Positions 8,000 through 17,205 of a DNA stretch of 64,000 nucleotides are shown in pieces; within the stretch, counting starts at the first letter, position 1; every line of letters begins with the position of its first letter. The position numbers and the translations under genes are program-made. Below the pieces are notes generated by a model. The model did not search any database. It was not told the DNA's origin and was given only the letters and a program-made list of their open reading frames with translations. Source of the stretch: an uncultured Armatimonadota bacterium. Its GTDB lineage: Bacteria > Armatimonadota > Armatimonadia > Armatimonadales > Armatimonadaceae. The stretch spans positions 37,081 to 101,080 of the forward strand of contig CAIVZM010000028.1 in NCBI GenBank assembly GCA_903910385.1, read 5' to 3'.

Positions 8000-9067
8000 T
8001 CCGCCTGTGCGCCATTCGCGAGGAAAGAAGTGGGTCAGGAACATCTCTCCGGCGTAGCGGTCGGTCATACCTGCAATATAATCGAGAACGATTTGAGCGC
8101 GATCATGGACATTCATCTCCGCTGCGGAAGCGCGATGACCGCCCATACGTTCAGGCTGCGCCATATAGAGACGGAAAAGCTGCTTCAGCATTTCGCTTCC
8201 CTTCGCTAACTCCTCTTTTGCGGCGTTCTTTTGCAAATAGACATTCTCGTAGAGATAGTCCTTGAGCGCATTGGTCGCTCCCAGTACGGGTTCGCCCATA
8301 GCGACCACCGGTCGATCCAGAGAAGTCTCTATCACGTTCAGGACCATTGTCGTGATACGGTCGCCATGTGTGTGACCGAGAATGTCCATAGCATCCTGAG
8401 GAAGATCTGCTGGATTCAGAATGCCTGCCCGTGTGGCGTCATCGATATCGTGATTGACATAGGCGATACGGTCGCAAATCCGGACGACAGACGCTTCTAA
8501 CGGCAAGCCCGCCATTTTCTCGGAGGTTCCTTCCGCGTCCTGTAAGTCCGCCTTGCCTTTGGAATGACCCAGGATTCCTTCTCGCGTCTCGAACGTCAGA
8601 TTCAGACCTGCGCCCTGCTTTTCCAGAACATCCACAACCCGCAGGGATTGCTCATAGTGACGAAAATGCTCCTCGGGCAAATATTCGCGCAGGGCTTCAT
8701 CCAGCGCTTCTTCGCCTTCATGACCAAAGGGTGGATGTCCCATATCATGAGCAAGCGCAATCGCTTCGGTCAGATCCTCATTGAGACGAAGCGCTCGCGC
8801 TACCGTGCGAGAGATTTGCGCCACTTCGAGCGTATGCGTCAATCGGGTTCGATAATGGTCACCTTCCGGGTCCAGAAAAACCTGCGTCTTATGTTTCAAA
8901 CGCCGAAATGCCTTACTGTGTAAGACCCGGTCGCGGTCCCGCTGAAACGCCGTTCGAATGGGATCTTCCTCTTCGTCTCTCAACCGTCCCCGTGAATCTG
9001 CCGCCTTTGTGGCATAAGGACTCAGGGTATCCCGCTCCTGTCGCTCGGTACGCTCTCGAATCGTCAT
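7991..9067 (-). CDS. dgt: Deoxyguanosinetriphosphate triphosphohydrolase-like protein
   Basis: The 358-residue HD-domain protein contains 'RRLKHKTQVFLDPEGDHYRT', 'RLTHTLEVAQISRTVAR' and the metal-binding 'ALAHDMGHPPFGHEGE', the signature of the dGTPase family. These enzymes hydrolyse dNTPs to the deoxynucleoside and triphosphate and so adjust nucleotide pools. The length fits the shorter type-2 family common outside enterobacteria, so the precise dNTP preference is open. It reads away from the next gene pair and is preceded by a TATAAT box 6 bases before the ATG with no ribosome-binding site. Confidence 0.93.
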   Translation of the reverse strand: MTIRERTERQERDTLSPYATKAADSRGRLRDEEEDPIRTAFQRDRDRVLHSKAFRRLKHKTQVFLDPEGDHYRTRLTHTLEVAQISRTVARALRLNEDLTEAIALAHDMGHPPFGHEGEEALDEALREYLPEEHFRHYEQSLRVVDVLEKQGAGLNLTFETREGILGHSKGKADLQDAEGTSEKMAGLPLEASVVRICDRIAYVNHDIDDATRAGILNPADLPQDAMDILGHTHGDRITTMVLNVIETSLDRPVVAMGEPVLGATNALKDYLYENVYLQKNAAKEELAKGSEMLKQLFRLYMAQPERMGGHRASAAEMNVHDRAQIVLDYIAGMTDRYAGEMFLTHFFPREWRTGGLV

Positions 9068-9073
9068 AAAAAT

Positions 9074-9079
9074 ATTATA
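9074..9079 (-). promoter_or_regulatory. -10 box TATAAT, likely leaderless promoter of dgt
   Basis: On the minus strand a perfect TATAAT ends 6 bases before the dgt ATG (9067). The 6 intervening bases cannot hold a ribosome-binding site, so the mRNA should start at or near the A of ATG. Confidence 0.65.
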
Positions 9080-9126
9080 CCTGTATCCCGGTAAAACGCG
9101 TTTAGCGTCCGCATGTCCCCGGACGA

Positions 9127-9345
9127 TATAAGAGTGACTCGCTGATGCGACCGGGAAACTCGGTCAGACTTTACCGGCGAGAAGAAAGGAGGCAGCCTCA
9201 TGCGCATTCAGCGCAAGCCTGTCTCCGGGAACGGGCGCTTCTAATCGCTTCCGCGCCGTCGGCGCGCAGATGGTACGAAGCGGCTTTGGAAGGCAATTAT
9301 CCCGGAAAGGCGCGGGGCGGACTGGTTCCGTCCCGCGCTTTCATA
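9127..9345 (+). other. Gene-free 290-bp gap with possible structured RNA
   Basis: The gap between dgt and the DUF2752 gene has no believable protein; a frame opening at 9145 has random-looking composition. A TATAAG at 9127-9132 could be a -10 box. Downstream are compact hairpins: GACCG/CGGTC near 9148-9164, CGCGCC/GGCGCG near 9252-9266, and a long GC-rich hairpin near 9307-9342 ending in TTTC, which could also terminate the minus-strand DUF2752 gene. No known RNA family was recognised; the SRP RNA apical motif is not matched. Confidence 0.25.
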
Positions 9346-9356
9346 AGTTTCAACCT

Positions 9357-9827
9357 TCAGGGTAGGGGAACCCATCCCGCCAATCGCACTATCCAGACCC
9401 CAAAGATAAGAACGAGGCCGATGTACCCGCTAATGGTTACCAGAGATTGCGGCAGGGAAATCCGCCGCAAGGCAGGAATGCGATAAAGCGATGCGCCAAT
9501 CAAACCTGCGAATGCCAGCGGCCCCAGAAGATGAAAATGGATCGCTGCCGCAAAATTGCCGTGAGCGCAACAAACCAGAGAGCGAGTGATGCCGCAACCG
9601 GGGCAGGGAATGCCGGTGTAACGTCGAAACAGACACAAAGTCGGAATTCCTGCGATTGTCGCCGCTCCAGCATCCGGCGCGGGAACGAACGCCAGTACGA
9701 TCAGCAAAAATGGCGCTGCGCCTACCGCAATGAAAAATCGCTTGATCCGCTCCCGGAAAGGAACGGCATCCGAGCGGAGAGCCTCAGTTGGGGATTCGTT
9801 GCTCCGGGATGGCATTCCATACCTCAT
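9357..9827 (-). CDS. DUF2752 membrane protein
   Basis: The 156-residue protein has a helix at about 28-48, then the family hallmark 'GIPCPGCGITRS' with two Cys, followed by two more hydrophobic helices and 'WVPLP' at the end. DUF2752 proteins are small inner-membrane proteins of unknown function. The start overlaps the end of the upstream DUF4234 gene by 44 bases, so the two are probably translated from one mRNA; an alternative ATG at 9815 would shorten the overlap. Pairing of these two families suggests they act together, but no role is known. Confidence 0.85.
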   Translation of the reverse strand: MRYGMPSRSNESPTEALRSDAVPFRERIKRFFIAVGAAPFLLIVLAFVPAPDAGAATIAGIPTLCLFRRYTGIPCPGCGITRSLVCCAHGNFAAAIHFHLLGPLAFAGLIGASLYRIPALRRISLPQSLVTISGYIGLVLIFGVWIVRLAGWVPLP

Positions 9828-10158
9828 TCAATTGATTTTGCTGAATCAAAGCATTGACAATGCCGAACCCCACGATATCCAGCGCAAGATATAAAACGCC
9901 GTTGTCAGTTTGACGAATACCCACACGGTTTTGCATCTTGACGATTTTCTGTGCCATCTTATAATCCCAGTAAAGCGTGTAGATGCCGCAGGTCAACAAG
10001 AACAGGGCAACCTCTAACCCGGGGGATGTATCGGGCTCACCCAGAAATTCCTGAGTCTCGGCGGACGCCTGGTAGACCCAGTAAAGATAATAAACGCCAA
10101 AAGTCAGGATGCTTAAAATCAGAACTAATGCAGGTTCTCGCTTCTCTCCGAGTTTCAT
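9784..10158 (-). CDS. DUF4234-like membrane protein
   Basis: The 124-residue protein shows two copies of the same pattern, 'ILTFGVYYLYW' and 'LLTCGIYTLYWDYK', typical of DUF4234, where a membrane helix ends in a Tyr/Trp-rich turn. It is predicted to sit in the inner membrane with two or three helices. AAGGA stands just upstream of the ATG. It is the first gene of a two-gene unit with the DUF2752 protein. The function is unknown. Confidence 0.82.
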   Translation of the reverse strand: MKLGEKREPALVLILSILTFGVYYLYWVYQASAETQEFLGEPDTSPGLEVALFLLTCGIYTLYWDYKMAQKIVKMQNRVGIRQTDNGVLYLALDIVGFGIVNALIQQNQLNEVWNAIPEQRIPN

Positions 10159-10283
10159 AGATTCCTTTATCCTTTGAATAGTTTCCGTAATCAGTGATTC
10201 TGACGTAGACTTCCTGTGAAAGTTGCGTTTCCGTAGCCGAAATTCCGGTTAAGCCGAAAAGCTATTGCTCCTCCCGTTTACGA

Positions 10284-10289
10284 TATAAT
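10284..10289 (+). promoter_or_regulatory. -10 box TATAAT, likely leaderless promoter
   Basis: A perfect TATAAT is followed after exactly 6 bases by the ATG at 10296. No Shine-Dalgarno sequence is possible in between, so the transcript of the MBL-fold gene is probably leaderless. Confidence 0.65.
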
Positions 10290-10295
10290 CTTTTC

Positions 10296-11135
10296 ATGCC
10301 CCATAGGTTCGACGCTTCCGCTTCGCCGACGATTCGCGTTACAGTGCTAGGGTCAGGAACTTCTACCGGGGTTCCACTGATTGGATGCAGTTGTCCTGTC
10401 TGTCTCTCTTCCGAACCGCGCAATAAACGGTTACGTGCCTCTATTGCCATAGAATTGATAAGTGATACCGGTGCGGTGCGGACTATCCTCATCGATACCA
10501 CGCCTGATTTACGTATGCAGGCGCTTCGCGCCCCGCTCAAACGTGTGGACGCCGTTCTCATGACTCACACCCATGCCGACCATATCTTCGGGATGGATGA
10601 TCTCCGGCAGTTCAACTACCGTCAGCGAGACCCCATCCCGGTCTATGGTACTGCGTCCACACTGGCGACTTTGCGTCAGGTATTTTCTTACTGCTTTACC
10701 GAAGGGCAGATGGGCGGCGGTAAACCTCGTCTGGAACTCCAAGAGATAGAAGCCAGTCTGGAAACTCCCTTCGAGGTTTGTGGCGTTTCTGTGCGACCGT
10801 TGCCGGTATGGCATGGAAACTTGCCAGTTCTGGGCTACAAATTCGGGGAATCTTTCGCATATGTGACTGACGTTTCACGTATCCCGCCGGAAACGATGGA
10901 GGCATTGCGTAACCTGGATATTCTCATTCTGGATGCCGTGCGCCACGAACCGCATGCAACGCACTTTTCGCTTCCGGAAGCGCTGGATACGCTTCGCGAA
11001 CTGAAGCCACGTCGCGCTTTCCTTACCCATCTGTCCCACGATTTTGATCACTATGCCACAACGGCGGCATTATCAGACGGCGTCTCCCTTGCATATGACG
11101 GATTAACGTTCGAAGTGACGGGAAGCGGAAAATAA
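10296..11135 (+). CDS. MBL-fold phosphodiesterase, PhnP-like
   Basis: The 279-residue metallo-beta-lactamase-fold protein carries 'VLGSGTSTGVPLIGCSCPVC' at the N-terminus, 'LIDTTPDLRMQ', the metal-binding 'MTHTHADHIFGMDDLR', and a late 'HATHFSLPEAL' with 'FLTHLSHDFDH'. This pattern matches the PhnP/cyclic-phosphate phosphodiesterase branch. The two Cys in 'CSCPVC' resemble a structural zinc site of PhnP. No phn genes are nearby, so a general cyclic-nucleotide or phosphate ester hydrolase is a safer call. The DUF58 gene starts 3 bases after its stop, so they are likely cotranscribed. Confidence 0.88.
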   Translation: MPHRFDASASPTIRVTVLGSGTSTGVPLIGCSCPVCLSSEPRNKRLRASIAIELISDTGAVRTILIDTTPDLRMQALRAPLKRVDAVLMTHTHADHIFGMDDLRQFNYRQRDPIPVYGTASTLATLRQVFSYCFTEGQMGGGKPRLELQEIEASLETPFEVCGVSVRPLPVWHGNLPVLGYKFGESFAYVTDVSRIPPETMEALRNLDILILDAVRHEPHATHFSLPEALDTLRELKPRRAFLTHLSHDFDHYATTAALSDGVSLAYDGLTFEVTGSGK

Positions 11136-11138
11136 CTC

Positions 11139-12461
11139 ATGGTATTTACCCCCCGCTTTCTCTGGCTGGTAGCTGCAGGTATCCTTCCTTTGCTACTCTC
11201 GGGATGGTATCCCGCTCTGGTGATCGTTGGGGCGGTTTGGAATGTGGTTCTTGTCGCCGCAGCCATCGCGGACTACCAGTTTTGCGCGGTTCCGGAACGG
11301 TCTCTTGAAGTGACCCGACAGGCGGACGATAAACTTTCCGTAGCGACGGAAAACGCCGTGACGCTTCGTATTCGTAACATCACGCCGCATCGTCTTGTAA
11401 TGACCATCCGCGACGAACCGCCTGCCGATTTCCCCCTATCGGAGGGAGAGATCCGGCAATGGAACGCTGTTCTCCCGGCATTTGGCGTTCGTGATTTTTG
11501 GTATTCTGTCACTCCTCCTGCCCGGGGAGATTTCCTTTTCGGTGATGTTTTCGTGCGGATATTGGGGCTGATGGGACTGATCCAGAGGCAGGGAAGGCTC
11601 TCCGCCACAGCAACCGTCGCCGTTTACCCTAATCTCAAAGCGGTCGGCGAATATGAATTGATGACGCGCCGCTTAGACCGTAGCCGCACTGGTCTGCGTC
11701 GTATCCGACTCTCCGGCGGAGGACGTGAATTTGCGGCGTTGCGTGAGTACACGCCCGACGATGAATACCGTACCATTGACTGGAAGGCGACCGCACGGCG
11801 CGGGAAAGTCATCTCCCGAACCTATGAAGCGGAACGCTCTCAGGATATTCTCCTCCTGATCGATGAGGGACGATTGATGCGACAGGAAGTCGCGCATTCG
11901 CAAAAGCTGGATCATGTGGTCAATGCCGCCCTGATGTTGTCGCATGTCGTGGCAAGCGCCGATGATCGTGTGGGACTGCTGACATTCGCCGAAGAAGCCC
12001 GCGCCTGGATCGCGCCCCGAAGAGGACGGGCGCAGTCAGGCGCGATTCTAAACGCTCTTTACGCCTCTCGCGCGTTACCGGTGGAATCCGATTATCGCGC
12101 CGCTTTTCGTTTCCTGTCCGCACGCTGGCGCAAGCGTTCCCTCGCTGTTCTTTTTACGGATCTGAGCGACCCGGATTCCTCCAGCATTCTATTGAACGAA
12201 ATTACAGGACTCGCTTCGATGCATCTGGTCGTCTGCGTGGTCGTGCGTGACCCGCTGATTTCGGCTCGCGCCCGCCAGCCCGTTAGCGAAGCGTCGCAAG
12301 CGTACGAGCGGGCGGTGGCGGAGGAAGTGTTGGGGGAGCGACGTCGGGCATTGAATCTCCTCAAAAAACGCGGCGTTCTGGTAGTGGATGCCGAACCGAA
12401 CGAACTATCCGCCGAACTGATCTCCCGTTATCTGGAAGTGAAACAACGGTCGCTGATTTAG
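11139..12461 (+). CDS. DUF58 domain protein
   Basis: The 440-residue protein begins with two hydrophobic helices (about 5-45), continues with a beta-rich segment, and contains the DUF58 core 'GGREFAALREYTPDDEYR' and 'IDWKATARRGKVISRTYEAE', followed by a von Willebrand A-like part with 'ILLLIDEGRLM' and 'LAVLFTDLSD'. DUF58 proteins usually work with MoxR-type AAA+ ATPases at the membrane, but no intact MoxR gene is here. The degraded ATPase just downstream is from a different AAA group. The start is 3 bases after the preceding stop. Confidence 0.87.
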   Translation: MVFTPRFLWLVAAGILPLLLSGWYPALVIVGAVWNVVLVAAAIADYQFCAVPERSLEVTRQADDKLSVATENAVTLRIRNITPHRLVMTIRDEPPADFPLSEGEIRQWNAVLPAFGVRDFWYSVTPPARGDFLFGDVFVRILGLMGLIQRQGRLSATATVAVYPNLKAVGEYELMTRRLDRSRTGLRRIRLSGGGREFAALREYTPDDEYRTIDWKATARRGKVISRTYEAERSQDILLLIDEGRLMRQEVAHSQKLDHVVNAALMLSHVVASADDRVGLLTFAEEARAWIAPRRGRAQSGAILNALYASRALPVESDYRAAFRFLSARWRKRSLAVLFTDLSDPDSSSILLNEITGLASMHLVVCVVVRDPLISARARQPVSEASQAYERAVAEEVLGERRRALNLLKKRGVLVVDAEPNELSAELISRYLEVKQRSLI

Positions 12462-12671
12462 GCGTTTCTGACCGGTTGAGCTCCATATGACGCTATGTAT
12501 TTAGCAGAATGTTCGCCATACACAATAGTGATGGAGAAACGTAATGGAAAATCCTGATTTCATTCTGAATGCCTTGAGCCAACCGCTTCCCGCGTTGCCA
12601 TACATCGTTTCGCAAACCCTGAAAAAAGCGTTTCCGGAACGCGCTCTGCTGGAAGGCGACGCTTGTCCCTT

Positions 12672-13075
12672 TGACTTGACCCATCCATCGTTGATCGTCC
12701 CTCTCGATTTGACCGCAAATACCACTTTGAACTGCCGACTCCCCCGAAACGACACGACTATATCGCTCTGTGGAACAGTGAGCTACAGCAGGAACTACGC
12801 CTGAGCGAGGCGGGCATAGACGCCATTGTTGGACTGACGGAAGAATCTCCTTCGCTTATCTTAAAGAGCTGTTCGTTTCTTCCATCATGGCATAGATTAA
12901 TTCGCCGCATCGTGAGGGAGGAATGGATGATTTGATGCAAGCGCAGGTCGGCGTTTTGCGTGAACAGATGAACACCATGGCGCCGGAATATGTCGGTGAC
13001 GCCTCTGGTGATGTCGATCCTATGTCGGAAGCCTTCAAAAACGCCGCTCGTATGATGCGCCGTTACCGTCGCTAA
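12672..13075 (+). pseudogene. Remnant of an AAA+ ATPase gene (two frames, in-frame stop)
   Basis: Three pieces of one protein lie in order but not in one frame. Frame 3 from about 12675 reads 'LDPSIVDRPSRFDRKYHF' and 'RHDYIALWNSEL', the arginine-finger/sensor region of AAA+ ATPases. Near 12850 the frame must shift by one base, which gives 'FAYLKELFVSSIMA', then a TAG at 12893-12895 interrupts it. The same frame continues to 'LMQAQVGVLREQM' and stops at 13073. A single lost T near 12846 would restore 'EEFSFAYLKEL'. No Walker A or B motif is left. A frame at 12544-12804 with a GGAG before its ATG runs into the remnant and may be the fused 5' piece. Confidence 0.8.
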
Positions 13076-13118
13076 AACAGACGAGACAAAATATAATGGC
13101 GTTTGAGGAATAACCTGT

Positions 13119-13607
13119 TTGGAAGATCAAAATCATCGTCGCAGCGTCACGTTGCGCTTTCTGGCGGAACCGACCGATATCAATTTCGGCGGCAAAGTGC
13201 ATGGCGGCGCGGTCATGAAATGGATCGACCATGCCGGGTACGCCTGCGCCGCCCTGTGGAGCGGCCGATACTGCGTGACCGTGTATGTGGGTGGCATTCG
13301 GTTTTATCGACCGGTCTTTATCGGTCATGTGGTGGAAGTTCGCGCCCGCTTGATCTACACCGGACGAACCAGTATGCACATCGCTGTGGATGTCTCTTCC
13401 GCCGACCCGCGTGAGGGCGTCCAGAATCAGACCACACACTGTGTGATTGTCTTTGTCGCCGTGGATGATGCCGGAACGCCGCAGGAAGTAACGCCGTGGA
13501 ACCCCGTCGAATCTGAGGATGTGGCTCTACGCGACTATGCCATCCGACTCATGGAACTCCGTAAGAGCATCGAAGAGCAAATGACGCCCTACCAGCCTAA
13601 AGGGTAA
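13119..13607 (+). CDS. Acyl-CoA thioesterase, hotdog fold (YciA-like)
   Basis: The 162-residue protein has the single hotdog layout: '[26 protein letters not shown]' with the Asn/Gly/Asp active region, then '[18 protein letters not shown]' and 'MHIAVDV'. It hydrolyses acyl-CoA to free acid and CoA in the cytoplasm; chain-length preference cannot be read. TTG at 13119 was taken as start because GAGGAA ends 8 bases upstream. A TATAAT at 13092-13097 gives a short leader of about 15-20 bases. The end overlaps the convergent GH95 gene by 11 bases. Confidence 0.88.
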   Translation: MEDQNHRRSVTLRFLAEPTDINFGGKVHGGAVMKWIDHAGYACAALWSGRYCVTVYVGGIRFYRPVFIGHVVEVRARLIYTGRTSMHIAVDVSSADPREGVQNQTTHCVIVFVAVDDAGTPQEVTPWNPVESEDVALRDYAIRLMELRKSIEEQMTPYQPKG

Positions 13608-15888
13608 GAACCGCACCCGCCGACAGGTGGTGCCTTCCCTGCGCTTCGCCCTGAACCCGCAATGCAAATTCGATATCCTGCGATGCGGTCAGGTGGGCGG
13701 AAGTTATCTTGCCTCCTTGCCAGATGATATCCACTGTCAATCCGCCCCGGGCGCGTAGTCCGGTAACTTCGCCATCCGGGTAGGCGGCAGGGAGAGCGGG
13801 AAGTAAGTGGATTTCGCGCAACGCGCCGTCAAAGGCATGGCTTTGCAGGAGCATCTCCGCGACTGCGGCGGTTCCGCCCCAGTTACCATCCATCTGCATG
13901 GGCGGGTGATCATCAAAAAGATTCGGAAGCGTGGATTTCGCCAGAAGCTGACTTAAATGATGATGAACGGCATTCCCATCCTCAAGGCGGGCGTAGATAT
14001 TAGCGATCCAGGCGCGGCTCCATCCGGTGTGACCGCCGCCATGGGAGAGGCGGAACTCCAGTGACTTGCGCAGGGCTGCGGTAAGTTCCGGGGTTCCGCG
14101 CAGAGTCAACTGGTTGCCGGGATGCAGTCCGAAAGCGTGGGAGATATGTCGGTGTCCCGGCTCCGGCTCCTCGTAATCAACCGGCCACTCCTGAAGCCGC
14201 CCATCTGTTGGGCTTATTTTCAAGGGTTGGAGACGCGTTAATGTCTCCTGCATTTCCGCACGGAATTCGGCGTCTGCGTTCAGTATCGCCGAAGCGGCGA
14301 TAGTGTGCGTCAGGAGATCGTGGATAATCATCAGGTCCATCGTCGCCGCATATGTGAACCAGCAACGGGAACCGTCCGGAGCGATAAAGGTGTTTTCTGG
14401 CGAGTGGGACGGGTTCGTCACTAGATAGCCGTCTGGCCCCTCCACAAGAAAGTCACAAATGAAACGGGAGGCCTCGGTCAGAATTGGGTAAGCTTTTTTC
14501 TCCAGAAACGCCGTATCGCCGCCGAACTCATAGTGTTGCCAGAGGTGCTGACAGAGCCATGCCAGGCCCATCGGCCAGATACCGCACATGCCGTCCGCCG
14601 GAACCGTAAAGCCAAAGATATCGGAAATGTGATGCACCACCGAACCCCGACATCCGTAATGCATTTGCGCCGTATGGCGTCCGGAAGGAACCAGAGACTC
14701 GATAAAGTCGAAGAGTGCGGTATGACTTTCCTGTAGAGCGCAGACTTCCGCAGGCCAGTAGTTCATCTGCACATTGATATTGGTATGGTAGTCTGATTCC
14801 CAGGGAGCGATCATGTACTCATTCCAGATGCCCTGCAGGTTTGCGGGAAGCGTCCCCGCTCGTGAAGCCCCCAGAAGCAGATACCTGCCGTACTGGAAGT
14901 ACAGCGCCAGTAATCCGGGATCTTCGGCGCCCTCCCGGACTGCCTGAAGACGGACATCAGTTGGCGTTTCCGATTTATTCGCGCCGCCCAGATTCAAGGT
15001 GACGCGAGAGAAATACTTCTGATGGTCGGCGATGTGCACTGATTTCAATGCCTCAAAAGATTTCAGGGAAGCATGTTGTATGGCTTGCCGACATGCGAAA
15101 TCGGCGTCTACGTCCCGGTAGTTGGTCGCACCCGATAAGAGGATCGTTATGGCATCAGCGCCGACGATTGTCAGGCTGTCGTCACCGACATGAAGGGAAC
15201 CGCTGTCTGCGACCGCCTTTATATGAGAGGCAAATCTTAGCCCCCTGATTTCCGTTTCACCGTTGCGTCGGTCGTCAATCTGACCGCTGAAGAGGAAAGA
15301 ATCGTCGCCTTCCGCATAACGTCGAAACTCATGGTTCGGGGCGAACATATCTTTGCCGTCCCACCCGACACGAGCAGGAAGTTCGCCACGCGTCAGTCGA
15401 ATAACACAATTGACACTGCTTGGTTTGTTGGCGCTCAAGCGGACGACGATTACATTGTCTGGTGCGGAGGCGAAGACCTCTCGTGTGAAACGTACATCAC
15501 CCGCCACAAAGCTCGTGGTAGCGATCGCAGTCTCCAGATCGAGTTCACGGCGGTATTCCGTCACCTCATTGCTGAAGGATTGGGCGATGAACAAATCGCC
15601 CAGTGACTGGTATGACTGAATTTCGAAGGGGTTACCCAGAAGATATTTCCCGCAGAGTTCTTCCGCTTCCCGGTTCTTGCCAGCGAAGATCAGGCGACGA
15701 ACTTCCGGCAAATGTTCCAGAGCGGCGGGGTTGGCGCATTCCTGCGGATGTCCGTCCCAGACAGATTCTTCATTGAATTGGATCCGTTCGGTTTCGGTCC
15801 CGCCGAAAACCATGGCTCCCAATTTTCCGCATCCCACCGGAAGCGCGGAATTCCAGTCCGGGGCGGGCTTATCGTACCAGAGTTTCAT
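13597..15888 (-). CDS. Glycoside hydrolase family 95 (alpha-L-fucosidase type)
   Basis: The 763-residue protein starts with the GH95 N-terminal beta domain ('[20 protein letters not shown]', '[10 protein letters not shown]') and continues with the alpha/alpha barrel. Catalytic-region motifs are visible: '[16 protein letters not shown]' with the Asn-x-Asn pair, '[17 protein letters not shown]', '[11 protein letters not shown]' and '[14 protein letters not shown]' with the Asp. Family members release alpha-1,2-linked L-fucose or, in some, L-galactose. No export signal is seen at the N-terminus, so it may act on imported oligosaccharides. GAGGAAAT precedes the ATG. The PfkB kinase gene ends 72 bases upstream on the same strand. 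Confidence 0.9.
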   Translation of the reverse strand: MKLWYDKPAPDWNSALPVGCGKLGAMVFGGTETERIQFNEESVWDGHPQECANPAALEHLPEVRRLIFAGKNREAEELCGKYLLGNPFEIQSYQSLGDLFIAQSFSNEVTEYRRELDLETAIATTSFVAGDVRFTREVFASAPDNVIVVRLSANKPSSVNCVIRLTRGELPARVGWDGKDMFAPNHEFRRYAEGDDSFLFSGQIDDRRNGETEIRGLRFASHIKAVADSGSLHVGDDSLTIVGADAITILLSGATNYRDVDADFACRQAIQHASLKSFEALKSVHIADHQKYFSRVTLNLGGANKSETPTDVRLQAVREGAEDPGLLALYFQYGRYLLLGASRAGTLPANLQGIWNEYMIAPWESDYHTNINVQMNYWPAEVCALQESHTALFDFIESLVPSGRHTAQMHYGCRGSVVHHISDIFGFTVPADGMCGIWPMGLAWLCQHLWQHYEFGGDTAFLEKKAYPILTEASRFICDFLVEGPDGYLVTNPSHSPENTFIAPDGSRCWFTYAATMDLMIIHDLLTHTIAASAILNADAEFRAEMQETLTRLQPLKISPTDGRLQEWPVDYEEPEPGHRHISHAFGLHPGNQLTLRGTPELTAALRKSLEFRLSHGGGHTGWSRAWIANIYARLEDGNAVHHHLSQLLAKSTLPNLFDDHPPMQMDGNWGGTAAVAEMLLQSHAFDGALREIHLLPALPAAYPDGEVTGLRARGGLTVDIIWQGGKITSAHLTASQDIEFALRVQGEAQGRHHLSAGAVLTL

Positions 15889-15960
15889 ATTTCCTCGATT
15901 GTCAGGTGATAGCGCCGCTATCGATTGCAGGCAGGAGGGAACCCTCCCCGGAACGCATGC

Positions 15961-16956
15961 CTAAAATTCATTGACGATAACGGAAATCGCTTCCCTGTCG
16001 ATAGTTTCGAGTCGTGGCCCCATTTGCGCTACTACCTGCGCGGCGGCATACGCCCCGATGCGACCGGCGACCGGTAGAGGCAAATCGCAGGTTAAACCGT
16101 AAAGGACGCCTCCGGCATACATATCTCCTGCACCGGTAGTATCCACTGCAGTCACCGGGTACGAGGGAATCTCAAAGATCTCATCGCCGGATGCGATCAG
16201 TGAACCGGAAGCGTCCAGAGTCACCGCAGCGATTCCCCCGGATAGTTTCGCCAGTTCCCGCGCTGCGCCGTGCGCATCGGCGATTCCGGTCATGCCCGAC
16301 GCTTCCTCACGGTTGGCAAAAACGACATCGATATGCTCGGTCAACAGTTTGAGAAAGTCGTCTTTATGTCTACCAACACAGAACGGATCGGAAAGGGAGA
16401 ACGCGACCTTGACATCCGCCGCCTTCGCTTCGCGCATGGCATGCAAGACCGTTTCCTTCTGGTTTTCCGTATCCCATAGATAACCCGTAACGTAGATATA
16501 GTGGGACGCTCGCAAATCTTCCAGATTCACATCATCGGGTTGGAGTTCGCGGGACTGTCCCAGAAAGGTGCACATGGTACGTTGTGCATCCGGGGATACC
16601 AGAATCAGGGAGATACCAGTATCGCCATCGCCTTCGCCCAGATTCGGTTGGACGCCTTGATTGGTCAGGCTTTCCCGGTACAGTTGACCATGATTATCGC
16701 GCCCAACCCGGCTGGTGAAACAGGCAGTCCCTCCGAGTTGCGCTAATCCAATCATGGTGTTCGCGCCGGAACCGCCCGCCGCCGTATTGACCAGAGCGTT
16801 ATACACACGAGGGACGATGTCACGTTGCTCGTCCTCGGAAATCAACATCATACTGCCCTTTGTCAGCGACAGTTCACTTAAGACCGAGTCCGGCGTTTCC
16901 GCTTGCAGGTCATAAAGCGCATTGCACATACCGAAAACATCAAATCGTTTACTCAT
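15961..16956 (-). CDS. PfkB-family sugar/nucleoside kinase
   Basis: The 331-residue protein has both PfkB signatures: the N-terminal glycine-rich 'TAAGGSGANTMIGLAQLGG' and the C-terminal 'VDTTGAGDMYAGGVLYG' with the catalytic Asp and anion hole. The N-terminal 'DVFGMCNALYDLQ' resembles adenosine-kinase-like members, so an adenosine or ribose-type kinase is likely, but the substrate is not fixed by sequence alone. It is in tandem with GH95 and the NagD-like gene on the minus strand. A possible -10 (TACTAT) lies 10 bases before the ATG. The 249-bp gap upstream holds no gene. Confidence 0.87.
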   Translation of the reverse strand: MSKRFDVFGMCNALYDLQAETPDSVLSELSLTKGSMMLISEDEQRDIVPRVYNALVNTAAGGSGANTMIGLAQLGGTACFTSRVGRDNHGQLYRESLTNQGVQPNLGEGDGDTGISLILVSPDAQRTMCTFLGQSRELQPDDVNLEDLRASHYIYVTGYLWDTENQKETVLHAMREAKAADVKVAFSLSDPFCVGRHKDDFLKLLTEHIDVVFANREEASGMTGIADAHGAARELAKLSGGIAAVTLDASGSLIASGDEIFEIPSYPVTAVDTTGAGDMYAGGVLYGLTCDLPLPVAGRIGAYAAAQVVAQMGPRLETIDREAISVIVNEF

Positions 16957-17205
16957 AATTACGGTGATAGTATTCCTCGCAAGCCCGAAGTTTCCCTTCT
17001 CAGTCCGAGGTTCAAGCCGGGAAGCGTTGTGTGGAGAGAAATTATTGTGAGAGTAGCTTTAAGAATCTTTTACTGTACTCTACAGAGGAGTATCTGTCAT
17101 GACAATGTAAGATGGCGTAGAAGTTGTCGTCAGTTGCCCCGGTCGGTCGCTCTGTTCTCTAAGTCGATCAAGATAGTAAGCGTTCAAAGAACAAGCGATC
17201 CGCCG

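Noticed and set aside
9160..9215. Resemblance to the SRP RNA apical loop (GGTCAG ... GGCAGCC)
   Set aside because: The invariant CCGGAAGGAAGCAG core is absent and the insert between the two matches is too long.
9145..9486. A 113-codon frame in the gap after dgt
   Set aside because: The translation is random-looking, runs antisense into the DUF2752 gene and has no Shine-Dalgarno sequence.
12544..12804. An 86-codon frame with a ribosome-binding site before the ATPase remnant
   Set aside because: Its second half is the out-of-frame translation of the AAA+ remnant, so it is unlikely to be a real separate gene, although the first 40 codons could be the original or a fused 5' end.
17008..17030. 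GGTTCAAG block resembling a tRNA T-loop
   Set aside because: The flanking bases do not form the T-stem and no acceptor, D or anticodon arm can be built upstream.
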